Assembly (NCBI GenBank): GCA_934726055.1
Contig: CAKVCZ010000005.1
Location: forward strand, 69,818-133,817
Source: an uncultured Candidatus Melainabacteria bacterium
GTDB lineage: Bacteria; Cyanobacteriota; Vampirovibrionia; Gastranaerophilales; Gastranaerophilaceae
Length of the DNA: 64,000 nt
Reading direction: 5' to 3'
The translations under genes were made by a program, and so were the position numbers. Within the stretch, counting starts at the first letter, position 1; each line of letters starts with the position of its first letter. The notes under the pieces were generated by a model that made no database searches, was not told the DNA's origin, and was given only the letters and a program-made list of their open reading frames with translations. Shown piece after piece: positions 16,544-24,760 of the stretch.

Positions 16544-17221
16544 ATGAAAAAAGTAGTTGTATTAAATGCAAGTCCGCGAAAGAATTTTAATACTGCAAAA
16601 TTATTAAAAGAATCACAAAAAGGGGCTGAATCTGTTGGTGCTGAAACAGAATATTTTAACCTTTATGATATAAATTATAAGGGTTGTATGAGTTGTTTTG
16701 CCTGCAAAAGAAAAGGAAATAATACAAATTGTGTTTGTGCAATAAAAGATGACTTGTGTCCTATTTTAGAAAAATGTATTAATGCCGATGCAATAATAAT
16801 TGGCTCTCCTGTTTATTTTTCATATCCGACAGGTGAATTTAGAAGTTTTTTGGAAAGATTACTTTTTCCTGTTCATACGTATCTTGTTGATAACAAAACG
16901 GGAATGTTAAAGAGTTTAAGACCTAAGACAATTCCTGTCGGTTTGATTTTTACAATGAATTGTCCAAGAGATTGGATGGAAAAATATAATTACACAACAA
17001 TTTTAAATGATAATGTAAATAGTTTGAAGCATGTTTTCGGATATTCGGAAGTTTTATATTCGTGTGATACTTATCAATTTAGTGATTATTCAAAATATGA
17101 TGTTGATTTGTTTGATGAAAAACACAAAGCAAAAGTTAGAGAAGAACAATTTCCAAAAGATATGCAGGCTGCTTTTAATATGGGATGCAGAATTGTAAAT
17201 ATAGAAAAAGAAAGCCAATAG
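16544..17221 (+). CDS. NADPH-dependent FMN reductase / iron-sulfur flavoprotein family
   Basis: 225-residue flavodoxin-fold protein: FMN loop NASPRKNFNTAKLL (residues 7-20), a cysteine cluster CMSCFACKRKGNNTNCVC (about 44-61), and IIGSPVYFSYPTGEFRSFLERL (about 85-106). The compact Cys motif matches iron-sulfur flavoproteins (Isf-like), which bind a [4Fe-4S] cluster next to FMN and reduce oxygen, peroxide or quinones. The role here is inferred from family. The gene is preceded by GTGAGGC and is monocistronic. Confidence 0.8.
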   Translation: MKKVVVLNASPRKNFNTAKLLKESQKGAESVGAETEYFNLYDINYKGCMSCFACKRKGNNTNCVCAIKDDLCPILEKCINADAIIIGSPVYFSYPTGEFRSFLERLLFPVHTYLVDNKTGMLKSLRPKTIPVGLIFTMNCPRDWMEKYNYTTILNDNVNSLKHVFGYSEVLYSCDTYQFSDYSKYDVDLFDEKHKAKVREEQFPKDMQAAFNMGCRIVNIEKESQ

Positions 17222-17247
17222 AATTATTCTACGGACTTTCTTTTTTA
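17205..17247 (+). terminator. probable terminator of the flavoprotein gene
   Basis: AAAAAGAAAGCC, overlapping the last codons, can pair with GGACTTTCTTTTTT downstream. The arm is AT-rich and the loop about 18 bases long, so support is moderate. Confidence 0.45.
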
Positions 17248-17259
17248 TGAACTAATAAA

Positions 17260-17877
17260 TTATTTAAGAGCAAATTTTAAAATATTTGAATTAGATTTTT
17301 TACTTCCTTGTTCATCGGGCAATTCCCAACATTTTATACATCTTGCTTCGTATGTTTCATCTCCGCCAATCATAATCAATGGGGAATTTTTGTCAGCAGG
17401 TTTGCCGTCAATTAATCTCTGAGTGCGTGTTGCGTGATCACAGCCACATTTCATGCATATTGCGTGTAATTTATCAACAGTTGTTGCAATACACATTAAT
17501 TGAGGCATCGAACCAAAGGTATCCCCTTTAAAATCTAAATCCAAACCTGTCCCGATAACCTTTTTGCCCTGTTGAATTAATGTTTCAATTACTTTTACAA
17601 TATTTGAATCAAAAAATTGTAGTTCATCAATTGCAACAACATCGTCATCGTCTTTCACTACACTTAGAATTTGGATAGAATGCTTAACTTTAACAGCATC
17701 AAGCCAAAGTCCGTTTCTTGATTTTATATAATCGCCCTGTTCTCTTGTGTCAATTTGAGGCGAAATTACTTTGACTTTTTTCTTTGCGATAATACTTCTT
17801 CTTATTCTTCTAAGTAATTCTTCAGTTTTACCGCAACTCATCGGTCCTGTAATCAATTCAAAACAATAACCTTGCAT
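17260..17877 (-). CDS. tdk: thymidine kinase
   Basis: Phosphorylates thymidine to dTMP in the salvage pathway. Type II TK of 205 residues: P-loop GPMSCGKT near residue 11, Walker-B-like AIDELQFFD near 81, lasso and zinc site with CMKCG and CIKCW. The start is the ATG at 17877, just after GGGGATAATA with GGAG further upstream; an upstream in-frame GTG at 17889 overlaps that ribosome-binding site. Together with thyX (47.6 kb) it provides both salvage and de novo dTMP. Confidence 0.93.
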   Translation of the reverse strand: MQGYCFELITGPMSCGKTEELLRRIRRSIIAKKKVKVISPQIDTREQGDYIKSRNGLWLDAVKVKHSIQILSVVKDDDDVVAIDELQFFDSNIVKVIETLIQQGKKVIGTGLDLDFKGDTFGSMPQLMCIATTVDKLHAICMKCGCDHATRTQRLIDGKPADKNSPLIMIGGDETYEARCIKCWELPDEQGSKKSNSNILKFALK

Positions 17878-17889
17878 TATTATCCCCAC

Positions 17890-18221
17890 TCCAAGTTAAA
17901 TATATTTTATATATCTATTTTACGCATTAAATTTTTACATGCGATAAAAATCAGAATAAGTTTTACAAAATTTATCAAACAATTAATATAAGAAGGCAAT
18001 AAAAAACCGACTTAGAAAAGTCGGTATTAAAACCACGTATTAGAAGAGAGGAATTAGAGATTGGGCATATAATAAATTAACCTTGCCCACACTATATATA
18101 TTCCCCTAACATGAAGTTTTATAACAAAAATGGGATTTTTTTACTCATTTTTGTAACATATCTTAATATCTAATAAAGTTTTTACTGTATATGTTTGGTT
18201 TTAAAAACTTATAAAAAATTT
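17890..18221. other. intergenic region with minus-strand hairpins, possible small RNA
   Basis: No ORF fits. On the minus strand ACCGACTT-TTCT-AAGTCGGT followed by TTTTTTA (about 18003-18030) is a convincing Rho-independent terminator, about 200 bases beyond the small ORF ending at 18222. Before it lie a short stem GGGCA/TGCCC and an imperfect inverted repeat ACAAAAATG/CATTTTTGT (about 18124-18156). This could be the 3' untranslated region of the small gene or a separate RNA. Confidence 0.5.
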
Positions 18222-18377
18222 TTATTTCAAAAAGCTTTTAAGTTTATTTTGTATTTGAATGAGTTCAGCACGAGTCAAATATTTTGCAATTCTATTGAAT
18301 TCATACATAATATCTTCATCTGAATACATGCCGCATTCAACTTTTTTTATCCATTCGTTAACTTCTTTTGTAATCAT
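18222..18377 (-). CDS. small protein of 51 residues, unknown function
   Basis: The frame reads MITKEVNEWIKKVECGMYSD and ends AELIQIQNKLKSFLK. Composition is protein-like (amphipathic helices, Trp, Cys, charged pairs) and quite unlike random translation of AT-rich DNA. No family is recognised. A terminator lies about 200 bases downstream on the same strand. It is divergent from the atpD operon. I regard it as a likely real gene. Confidence 0.6.
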   Translation of the reverse strand: MITKEVNEWIKKVECGMYSDEDIMYEFNRIAKYLTRAELIQIQNKLKSFLK

Positions 18378-18445
18378 ATTTATATTTTACTTGCAAAATA
18401 TAAAACAACAATAAAAATATATCAAAATCTATGAATGTTACATAT

Positions 18446-18474
18446 TTGAAATATATTTTATTTTGATGTATATT
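18446..18474 (+). promoter_or_regulatory. promoter of atpD-atpC
   Basis: TTGAAA (18446-18451), 17-base spacer, TATATT (18469-18474). Start near 18481. It lies downstream of the first in-frame ATG (18463), which therefore cannot be the start of atpD. Confidence 0.7.
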
Positions 18475-18504
18475 AAAGACAATGAGAATAACAAAGGAGA
18501 AAAT

Positions 18505-19908
18505 ATGGAAGTTTTAGCAAAAAACGAAGGGCTAATTACACAAATTATCGGGCCGGTTATTGACGTTGAGTTTCAACAAGGTGAGTTGCCTGATATTTAT
18601 AACGCTTTAAAAATATACAAAGATGATGGTTCGTATGTTATTGCAGAAGTGCAACAAATGCTAGGTTCAAATAGAGTTAGAACAGTAGCAATGTCTTCAA
18701 CTGATGGACTAAAAAGAGGAATGAAAGTTGAAAACACATATGAACCTATAAAAATTCCCGTTGGAAAACCAATTTTAGGTAGAATTTTGAATGTAGTAGG
18801 TGAACCTGTTGACGAACAAGGTCCTATCGAAACAGAAAATTACTTGCCAATTCATAGAGAATCTCCAAAATTAGTTGATCAAAATACAAATGTTGAAGTT
18901 TTGGAAACTGGTATTAAAGCAATTGACTTGCTTCAACCATACCAAAAAGGTGGTAAGATTGGTTTATTTGGTGGTGCCGGTGTAGGTAAGACAGTATTGA
19001 TTCAAGAGTTGATTCATAATATTGCAATGGCACACAACGGCGTATCAGTATTTGGCGGTGTAGGTGAAAGAACGCGTGAAGGTAATGACCTTTGGAATGA
19101 GTTTAAAGAATCAGGAGTTCTTGATAAAGTAGGTTTGATATACGGTCAAATGAATGAGCCACCTGGAGCAAGAATGAGAGTGGGTTTATCAGCTCTTACA
19201 GCTGCTGAATATTTCAGAGATTTTTCAAAACAAGACGTATTGTTGTTTATTGATAATATCTTTAGATTTACTCAAGCAGGTTCTGAAGTGTCTGCATTGC
19301 TAGGTCGTATGCCATCTGCGGTTGGTTATCAACCTACATTAGCAAATGAAATGGGTGATTTACAAGAACGTATTACGTCAACAAAAGATGGTTCAATTAC
19401 ATCCGTTCAAGCAATTTATGTTCCTGCGGATGACTTGACTGACCCTGCTCCGGCTACAACGTTCTCTCACTTGGATGCATCAACTGTATTATCAAGACAA
19501 ATTGCATCTTTGGGTATTTATCCGGCAGTTGATCCGTTGGCTTCAAATTCAAGAGTATTGGATCCAAATGTTATCGGTGATGAACACTATGAAACAACAA
19601 GAAAAGTATTAGAAATTTTACAAAAATATAAAGAATTGCAAGATATTATTGCTATTCTTGGTATGGATGAATTGTCTGAAGAAGATAAAGAAACTGTAAA
19701 CAGAGCGAGAAAAATTCAAAGATTCTTGTCTCAACCGTTCTTTGTAGCTGAACAATTCTCAGGTATTCAAGGAAAATATGTAAAATTAGAAGATACAATC
19801 AAAGGCTTTAAAGAAATCATTGAAGGTAAACATGATGATTTACCTGAACAAGCCTTCTACATGGTTGGTACAATAGAAGAAGCAGTAGAAAAAGCTAAGA
19901 CATTGTAA
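18505..19908 (+). CDS. atpD: F-type ATP synthase subunit beta
   Basis: Catalytic subunit of the F1 head. 467 residues, normal length. Walker A GGAGVGKT at 146-153, GERTREGNDL near 177, Walker B LLFIDNIFRFTQAGSEVSALLGRMPSAVGYQPTL region, and the C-terminal helix-turn with GMDELSEEDK (DELSEED motif). Start chosen at the ATG preceded by AAAGGAGA; the promoter position excludes an upstream start. It is followed only by atpC. The gamma, alpha, delta, a, b and c subunits are not in the window, as in cyanobacteria where beta and epsilon form a separate atp2 operon. Confidence 0.97.
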   Translation: MEVLAKNEGLITQIIGPVIDVEFQQGELPDIYNALKIYKDDGSYVIAEVQQMLGSNRVRTVAMSSTDGLKRGMKVENTYEPIKIPVGKPILGRILNVVGEPVDEQGPIETENYLPIHRESPKLVDQNTNVEVLETGIKAIDLLQPYQKGGKIGLFGGAGVGKTVLIQELIHNIAMAHNGVSVFGGVGERTREGNDLWNEFKESGVLDKVGLIYGQMNEPPGARMRVGLSALTAAEYFRDFSKQDVLLFIDNIFRFTQAGSEVSALLGRMPSAVGYQPTLANEMGDLQERITSTKDGSITSVQAIYVPADDLTDPAPATTFSHLDASTVLSRQIASLGIYPAVDPLASNSRVLDPNVIGDEHYETTRKVLEILQKYKELQDIIAILGMDELSEEDKETVNRARKIQRFLSQPFFVAEQFSGIQGKYVKLEDTIKGFKEIIEGKHDDLPEQAFYMVGTIEEAVEKAKTL

Positions 19909-19921
19909 AAAAAGGACTGAT

Positions 19922-20314
19922 ATGCATTTAAAAGTAATTACACATGAAAATGTAATATTTGACGAAGACGTAAACGAAATATATTCTCGTAGTCTTGACG
20001 GTGAATTCGGTATATTAAAAGGTCATGAACCAATCATGGCATCTTTAGATATCGGAGTTACCAAAGTTGTTCAAGATAGTGGGGTAAAGTTATTTACAAC
20101 AATGGGTGGCATATTACAGTTCAAAGATGACAATGCTATTATCTTAACAGATGCTGGTGAATTTGGTGAAGATATAGATGTTGCCAGAGCGAAAGAAGCC
20201 AAAGCAAGAGCAGAAGCCAGATTAGCAGAAGTTAACGCACAAATTGACGCTAAAAGAGCAGAGGCAGCACTTGCAAGAGCAATGGTTCGCCTAAAAGCTG
20301 CGTTAAAGAAATAA
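19922..20314 (+). CDS. atpC: F-type ATP synthase subunit epsilon
   Basis: 130 residues: N-terminal beta-sandwich (HLKVITHENVIFDEDVNEIYSR, GEFGILKGHEPIMASL) and a C-terminal helical hairpin rich in Ala/Arg/Glu (ARAEARLAEVNAQIDAKRAE). Epsilon couples the central stalk and its C-terminal helices can inhibit ATP hydrolysis. Starts 13 bases after atpD with AAAGGA before the ATG. A strong terminator ends the pair. Confidence 0.95.
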   Translation: MHLKVITHENVIFDEDVNEIYSRSLDGEFGILKGHEPIMASLDIGVTKVVQDSGVKLFTTMGGILQFKDDNAIILTDAGEFGEDIDVARAKEAKARAEARLAEVNAQIDAKRAEAALARAMVRLKAALKK

Positions 20315-20341
20315 ACAATATTTTTATGATTTTTATAAACT

Positions 20342-20373
20342 AAAAGAGCATCTGCAATTTGCAGATGCTTTTA
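20342..20373. terminator. terminator between atpC and the calpain-like gene
   Basis: AAAAGAGCATCTGCAA pairs with TTGCAGATGCTTTT; A-rich on the left and T-rich on the right, so it can serve both convergent transcripts. Confidence 0.85.
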
Positions 20374-20391
20374 ATTTAAAATAAATATTAT

Positions 20392-21654
20392 CTACATACC
20401 TGCAGTATATATTTTTGCGCCAAAATGCTTTTCCTTGTTTAAGTATTCTTGTAAATCTTTTATATTCAAGGTTATATTTTTATGTCTTACAGAATCAGTT
20501 ATCGTAATTGTTTGTTTTTTCTCATCTACATTTACTATTTCATAAGCATGGTTTCGATAGATTTGTTGTTGACCTATATAATCTGGATAATATTGATTAC
20601 CATTAGCCCTCTCTTTTAACTCATCGTTTAATTTAATACCAAAGCTATCACCTTTTTTAAATCGTCCTGCCACCAAACCAATAGATTGGTTATAATCAAT
20701 CTCATCTGTTCTTGGTTTTTCTCCTGTTAAAATTTCATAGGCTTGCTCTATTGGTAAAAGACTATTACTTATATTTAAGTTTCCTTTATTTTGTTGTCCT
20801 TGTGCTACTACTCTAACAGCACCAGTAAGTGCTAAAAGTTCATTATCTCCACTTGTACCAAGGGCATTAAAGTAACTCTCTAAATTACTTGCATTTAATT
20901 CAATTGGCTTCTGGTTTGGAAGATTTACAGTATATTTAGTTGGCATGCCAACTTCATCATATTCTGTTTTAACCATATTTCTAACTTGCTTAGAATATTT
21001 AGGATCCGTACAAAGATTATTTATTGCAGCAAAAATTGTACAATCATTATTTTCTAAACCTTGTGTAACTACACCTGCATTTACTATGCTTTCGTCATCC
21101 TTTGCATCAGCAACTATAAAAAATTCAGGATTTTTAATGTAGTCTTTTCTATCTTGCTGAGTTTTAGCAATATATAACTTTGTATCTTCTGCTTCTTCTG
21201 CTTCATCAAGGGCTGCTTTTGCTTTGTCAGCTGCTACTTGCGCAGTTTCAACTTCTGCCTGCGCATTTTTAACTTTGCCATTGGCATCACTATAAGTTTT
21301 TTCATAATCAGATTGTTCTGTAATTAATTTATTTTTCTTATCTTGACTTTCGAGTAATGAAGATTCTAACTTACTTAATTCTGCTGAAAAATCACTACAT
21401 TTATCGAGCTCAGCATCTGAATAACTATAATCATCTGGACATTCTAATTCTTGTCTGGATTTTAAGTTATCAATTTCTCTTTGTATAGAATTTTCTTCAT
21501 GAGCCAAAGCATCTATTTGTTTATTACGTTCTAAATATGACGTTTCAACTTTTTTAAAAGCATCTTCAGCTTTTTTAAGATTAGTCTGTTTTGTTTTTAG
21601 AGTTTGTTGTGCAGTTTTATCCGCATTTCTTAAATTATTTATTGTATTACCCAT
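20392..21654 (-). CDS. coiled-coil protein with a calpain-like cysteine protease domain
   Basis: 420 residues, no signal peptide. Residues 1-160 are long coiled coils (Lys/Glu/Gln/Ala-rich), with a CPDDYSYSD...C loop at 72-86. The C-terminal domain carries GVVTQGLENNDCTIFAAINN (194-213), which matches the Q-G-x(n)-D-C-x-x-x-A-A oxyanion/catalytic Cys motif of calpain-type (C2) proteases, with Gln198 and Cys205; NHAYEIVNVD (368-377) supplies the His, and ITITDS (384-389) sits where calpains have the third catalytic residue (Asn). Substrate and location are unknown. The gene stands alone, convergent with atpC. Confidence 0.6.
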   Translation of the reverse strand: MGNTINNLRNADKTAQQTLKTKQTNLKKAEDAFKKVETSYLERNKQIDALAHEENSIQREIDNLKSRQELECPDDYSYSDAELDKCSDFSAELSKLESSLLESQDKKNKLITEQSDYEKTYSDANGKVKNAQAEVETAQVAADKAKAALDEAEEAEDTKLYIAKTQQDRKDYIKNPEFFIVADAKDDESIVNAGVVTQGLENNDCTIFAAINNLCTDPKYSKQVRNMVKTEYDEVGMPTKYTVNLPNQKPIELNASNLESYFNALGTSGDNELLALTGAVRVVAQGQQNKGNLNISNSLLPIEQAYEILTGEKPRTDEIDYNQSIGLVAGRFKKGDSFGIKLNDELKERANGNQYYPDYIGQQQIYRNHAYEIVNVDEKKQTITITDSVRHKNITLNIKDLQEYLNKEKHFGAKIYTAGM

Positions 21655-21795
21655 AAACTTTTCTCCGTTTTATTGTATAAATTACATACTCCTTATATCG
21701 GGAAAAGAATTTAAAAGTTTAGCAAAATTTAAGAAATTTTTACATAAGTTTACGCATTTATATTTTTTGGAATAAATTTTTGAAAATAAAAATAC

Positions 21796-21824
21796 TTGCA
21801 AAAACATGTATTTTGTTGTAGAAT
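21796..21824 (+). promoter_or_regulatory. promoter of tRNA-Ser
   Basis: TTGCAA (21796-21801), 17-base spacer, TAGAAT (21819-21824); start near 21831, 18 bases before the tRNA. Confidence 0.7.
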
Positions 21825-21848
21825 AGTTTCATCGGAAGATACTAATCT

Positions 21849-21935
21849 GGAAGAGTGCCAGAGCGGTTGATCGGAGCGGTCTTGAAAACCGTCGTACGTG
21901 ACGAGCGTACCGTGGGTTCGAATCCCACCTCTTCC
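21849..21935 (+). tRNA. tRNA-Ser (anticodon TGA)
   Basis: 87 bases with acceptor GGAAGAG/CTCTTCC, D-arm, anticodon loop CTTGAAA (anticodon TGA), a long variable arm (GTACG...CGTAC) typical of class II tRNAs, and T-arm GTGGG-TTCGAAT-CCCAC. The base after the acceptor stem is T where serine tRNAs normally have G, and no CCA is encoded, so CCA must be added by an enzyme. A terminator follows at once. Confidence 0.95.
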
Positions 21936-21974
21936 TTTTTTAAAAGATTAAAGCATTTGCTTTAGTCTTTTTTA
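21936..21974 (+). terminator. terminator of tRNA-Ser
   Basis: AAAAGATTAAAGCA pairs with TGCTTTAGTCTTTT (one mismatch), followed by TTTTTTA. Confidence 0.75.
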
Positions 21975-22013
21975 TTGTTTATATTTAGAATTTTTTCATG
22001 TTATATTGTTTTT

Positions 22014-22181
22014 GTGAAAAGGGTAGACTTTACAACTATTTATAATATTCCTGAGGAAATCAGCGGGCTTGGTTTTATTGCTCATTTCATAGGATTGTGT
22101 TTGTATTTTGCATTATTGCTATGTATTGTTCCAAGTTTGTTGACTGATAATTCATTGATAAAAATTTTATTGATTCAATAA
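22014..22181 (+). CDS. possible small membrane protein of 55 residues
   Basis: GTG-initiated frame VKRVDFTTIYNIPEEISGLG followed by one hydrophobic helix (FIAHFIGLCLYFALLLCIV) and a short polar tail. TATATT at 22002-22007 is 6 bases before the GTG, so a transcript would be leaderless. No family recognised. A longer reading from an ATG at 21975 would overlap the tRNA terminator and is less likely. Support is limited to composition and the -10 box. Confidence 0.35.
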   Translation: MKRVDFTTIYNIPEEISGLGFIAHFIGLCLYFALLLCIVPSLLTDNSLIKILLIQ

Positions 22182-22205
22182 TTTCATCGTGTATTTTTCG
22201 TTATT

Positions 22206-23729
22206 TTATGATAATAATTGTTTATTTCTTTGAGCAAGAGTATTTTTTCCCGGACGAAGGTCGATAATATCCCAAGGTAGTTTTTCATCAATAGAATAAG
22301 TCCTTGTTGCGTAATCATCAGGGTTAAATCTTCCTTTTGCAGCTTTTTTAAACGCTCCTAATTTGGAGCCATTTTTATATACATCAATAATAAATTCAGA
22401 AAAAGTTTCATCACCTCTTGATAGCACAGTTTGCCAGTAATCCCATTTAATACTTGAAAAGCCTGCTTTTATTCCGCATTTATGAAATTCTTTTTTTATA
22501 AAATTTTGTCTTTTTTCAATTTCTTTTGTTGTCATTCTTCCACACCATTGAAGTGGGGTATTGGGTTTTGGAATGAATGATGAGAACGCAAAAGATATGT
22601 CAAAACCTTTATTAGCATTTTTTAGTCTCTTTGCTAAATCAACCATTGCATCCAAATCTTCTTGTGTTTCAGTTGGAATTCCAATCATTGCGTAGATTTT
22701 TACACCCTTTAGTCCATTTTCTCGTATTCTTTTTACCGTATCAAAAATTTGTTCTTCTGTTATATTTTTATTTATAACTTTTCTTAATCTTTCAGAACCT
22801 GCTTCAATCGCTATCGTTACGTGTTTTTGATGTCCGGCAGCAAGTGTTTTTAAAATAATATCATCACATCCGTCAACTCTAAGGGATGATATGCTCATTT
22901 CAATTTCAGGTCTTTCTTGAATTTTGTTGTAAATATATTGGCAAATGTCTTTAAATTTTGGATGAATTGATACCTGTGCTCCAAGTAGTGCAATTTTGTT
23001 TGTGTTTGCTAACCCCAAATCAATTGCTTCAATTATATTTTCATAAGGTGCAAATCTTACGGGCAAATTTAGGTATGATGCTATACAAAATCCGCAACAG
23101 TTTGCACACCCTCTTGATGTTTCAATAATAAACATGTTACTGAAGAAAGCTTCATTACTTAAAATGGGAGTATATAGACATTTTTCTATTTTACATGTTG
23201 CTTTTGTAACTTTGTCTTGTTTTAGTGATGGAACATAAATTCCCTCAATTTTTGATAATTCTTTTAAAATAGTAGCTTTTGGCTCTCCTTGCAGATTTGA
23301 AATTGTTTCTAAGGCTTTTGTGTTTGCAATTTCACCATCACCAATAATTATAAAATCAAAAAATTTGCTATATGGCATTGGATTTGCTGTTAAAACAGGT
23401 CCTCCTCCAAAAACTAGCGGCATTGATTCGTCTCTATCAGACGCTAAAAAAGGTATTTTATATTTTTCCATTATCTGAAAAATATATATAAAATCTAAAT
23501 CAAAAGAAAATGAAAAACAGATTGCATCAACGTCAGATACTGGTATAGCTGGAGTTTTAGTATCAGAATAAATTCTTTCAACATTTATGTATTCCATTTC
23601 ATCTATTAATTTTGTAATCCATAGATAGCCGATGGAAGACATTGCAAAAGAATAAATTCCCGGAAAGACACTCCATACGTTGCATTTTGCCTGTTTGTTG
23701 TAATTTTGTTTATATAATATTTTTTCCAT
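22206..23729 (-). CDS. B12-binding-domain radical SAM protein
   Basis: 507 residues. N-terminal cobalamin-binding-like Rossmann region (about 1-140) with AICFSFSFDLDFI and PLVFGGGPVLTANP, then a radical SAM barrel with the cluster motif C208-x3-C212-x2-C215 in ETSRGCANCCGFC, and a SAM-binding TIAIEAGSERLRKVINKNIT near residue 303. The C-terminal 90 residues form a helical extension. Proteins of this layout methylate or rearrange lipids, porphyrins or peptides; the substrate here is unknown. It is last in a three-gene operon, one base after the AI-2E-type transporter. Confidence 0.85.
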   Translation of the reverse strand: MEKILYKQNYNKQAKCNVWSVFPGIYSFAMSSIGYLWITKLIDEMEYINVERIYSDTKTPAIPVSDVDAICFSFSFDLDFIYIFQIMEKYKIPFLASDRDESMPLVFGGGPVLTANPMPYSKFFDFIIIGDGEIANTKALETISNLQGEPKATILKELSKIEGIYVPSLKQDKVTKATCKIEKCLYTPILSNEAFFSNMFIIETSRGCANCCGFCIASYLNLPVRFAPYENIIEAIDLGLANTNKIALLGAQVSIHPKFKDICQYIYNKIQERPEIEMSISSLRVDGCDDIILKTLAAGHQKHVTIAIEAGSERLRKVINKNITEEQIFDTVKRIRENGLKGVKIYAMIGIPTETQEDLDAMVDLAKRLKNANKGFDISFAFSSFIPKPNTPLQWCGRMTTKEIEKRQNFIKKEFHKCGIKAGFSSIKWDYWQTVLSRGDETFSEFIIDVYKNGSKLGAFKKAAKGRFNPDDYATRTYSIDEKLPWDIIDLRPGKNTLAQRNKQLLS

Positions 23730-23730
23730 T

Positions 23731-24756
23731 TTATCTGTGTTTGTTTATGTTTTTTAAATATAATTCGTCGATTAATACAGTAACAATGGCCGCAAGTGCA
23801 GGAGCCAAAATTAATCCCAGTAGTCCGCCGAATTTTCCTCCGACAAGTAGAGAAAATATTATTATAAGCGGATGTAAATCCATGAATTTTCCAAATACTA
23901 ATGGTCTAATTACGTTGTTAGAAAGTTGTTGCACTCCTAAAAATATTACAATTGCTATTGCTACTACTATTAAACCTTGTTTATATGAACTTAGTATAAT
24001 TAGTGTTAGTGCCAAAGTAGGTCCTAATACAGGAATAATATCAAGTACACCTGCAATTAAGCCAAGAGAAAAGGCAAATTCGACTTTTAATATAAGCAAA
24101 GAGAGTGATATTAACAGCCATATCGCAGCTCCTGAAATTAATGAAGCAATAACATATCCGCCAACTTTTTGCGATATACTCATAATTATTATATTTGCTT
24201 TTTTCTTCATTTTGTCAGGGAAAAATTCAATAAATTTTTTCTTTAGATAAGCTGCATCGTTAAGAATATAAAATACAATAGTAACAATTGCTATAAAAAT
24301 AATTATTCCTTGGAAAAATCCTATTGTAATATTCAAGGATTGACTTATAATATCTTTTGCTAAATCCTGACTATTGTTCAACAATACATTCGTATCAAAA
24401 TAACTGGATATTGGAACTCCACTTATTTTAAACGAGTGTAAGAATGTTTGAAGTTCTACAAGTTTATGCGGAATTGTTTGTATAAATGCTGATATTTGTT
24501 GGATTGTAATTGATAGCATAGGCAGAATAAATGCGAATGTTAAAATAACTGCTGCTGTAACCGTAATTGACGTTGATAATGTTCTATTATTGGTCTTTTT
24601 TGTTAAATGGTCAACAATAGGTAACATTGAACAAGAAAGAACAAAGCAGGCAAAGAATAACATTGCTATATCGCTAACTTGTTGTATAAACATAAACACA
24701 ATTACGATTAGAACTAAAAATATTAAATTTTTTGTTGTAAGTAAATCTTTAAACAT
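23731..24756 (-). CDS. AI-2E family transporter (TqsA/PerM-type)
   Basis: 341-residue membrane protein with about eight helices. Family features: two N-terminal hairpin helices, the long extracytoplasmic middle segment (about 95-145), then the conserved GLIAGVLDIIPVLGPTLALTLI and NNVIRPLVFGKFMDLHPLIII blocks near residues 235 and 285. PF01594 members have been linked to AI-2 export, cation/proton exchange or formate export, so substrate is open. In an operon between the MshEN-domain protein (4 bases upstream) and the radical SAM gene. Confidence 0.87.
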   Translation of the reverse strand: MFKDLLTTKNLIFLVLIVIVFMFIQQVSDIAMLFFACFVLSCSMLPIVDHLTKKTNNRTLSTSITVTAAVILTFAFILPMLSITIQQISAFIQTIPHKLVELQTFLHSFKISGVPISSYFDTNVLLNNSQDLAKDIISQSLNITIGFFQGIIIFIAIVTIVFYILNDAAYLKKKFIEFFPDKMKKKANIIIMSISQKVGGYVIASLISGAAIWLLISLSLLILKVEFAFSLGLIAGVLDIIPVLGPTLALTLIILSSYKQGLIVVAIAIVIFLGVQQLSNNVIRPLVFGKFMDLHPLIIIFSLLVGGKFGGLLGLILAPALAAIVTVLIDELYLKNINKHR

Positions 24757-24760
24757 GATA

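Noticed and set aside
18463..18504. ATG at 18463 as start of atpD
   Set aside because: It lies upstream of the -10 box at 18469-18474, and AAAGGAG precedes the ATG at 18505, which gives the normal N-terminus.
23642..24250. 202-residue plus-strand frame
   Set aside because: Antisense to the AI-2E transporter and radical SAM genes; no signal of its own.
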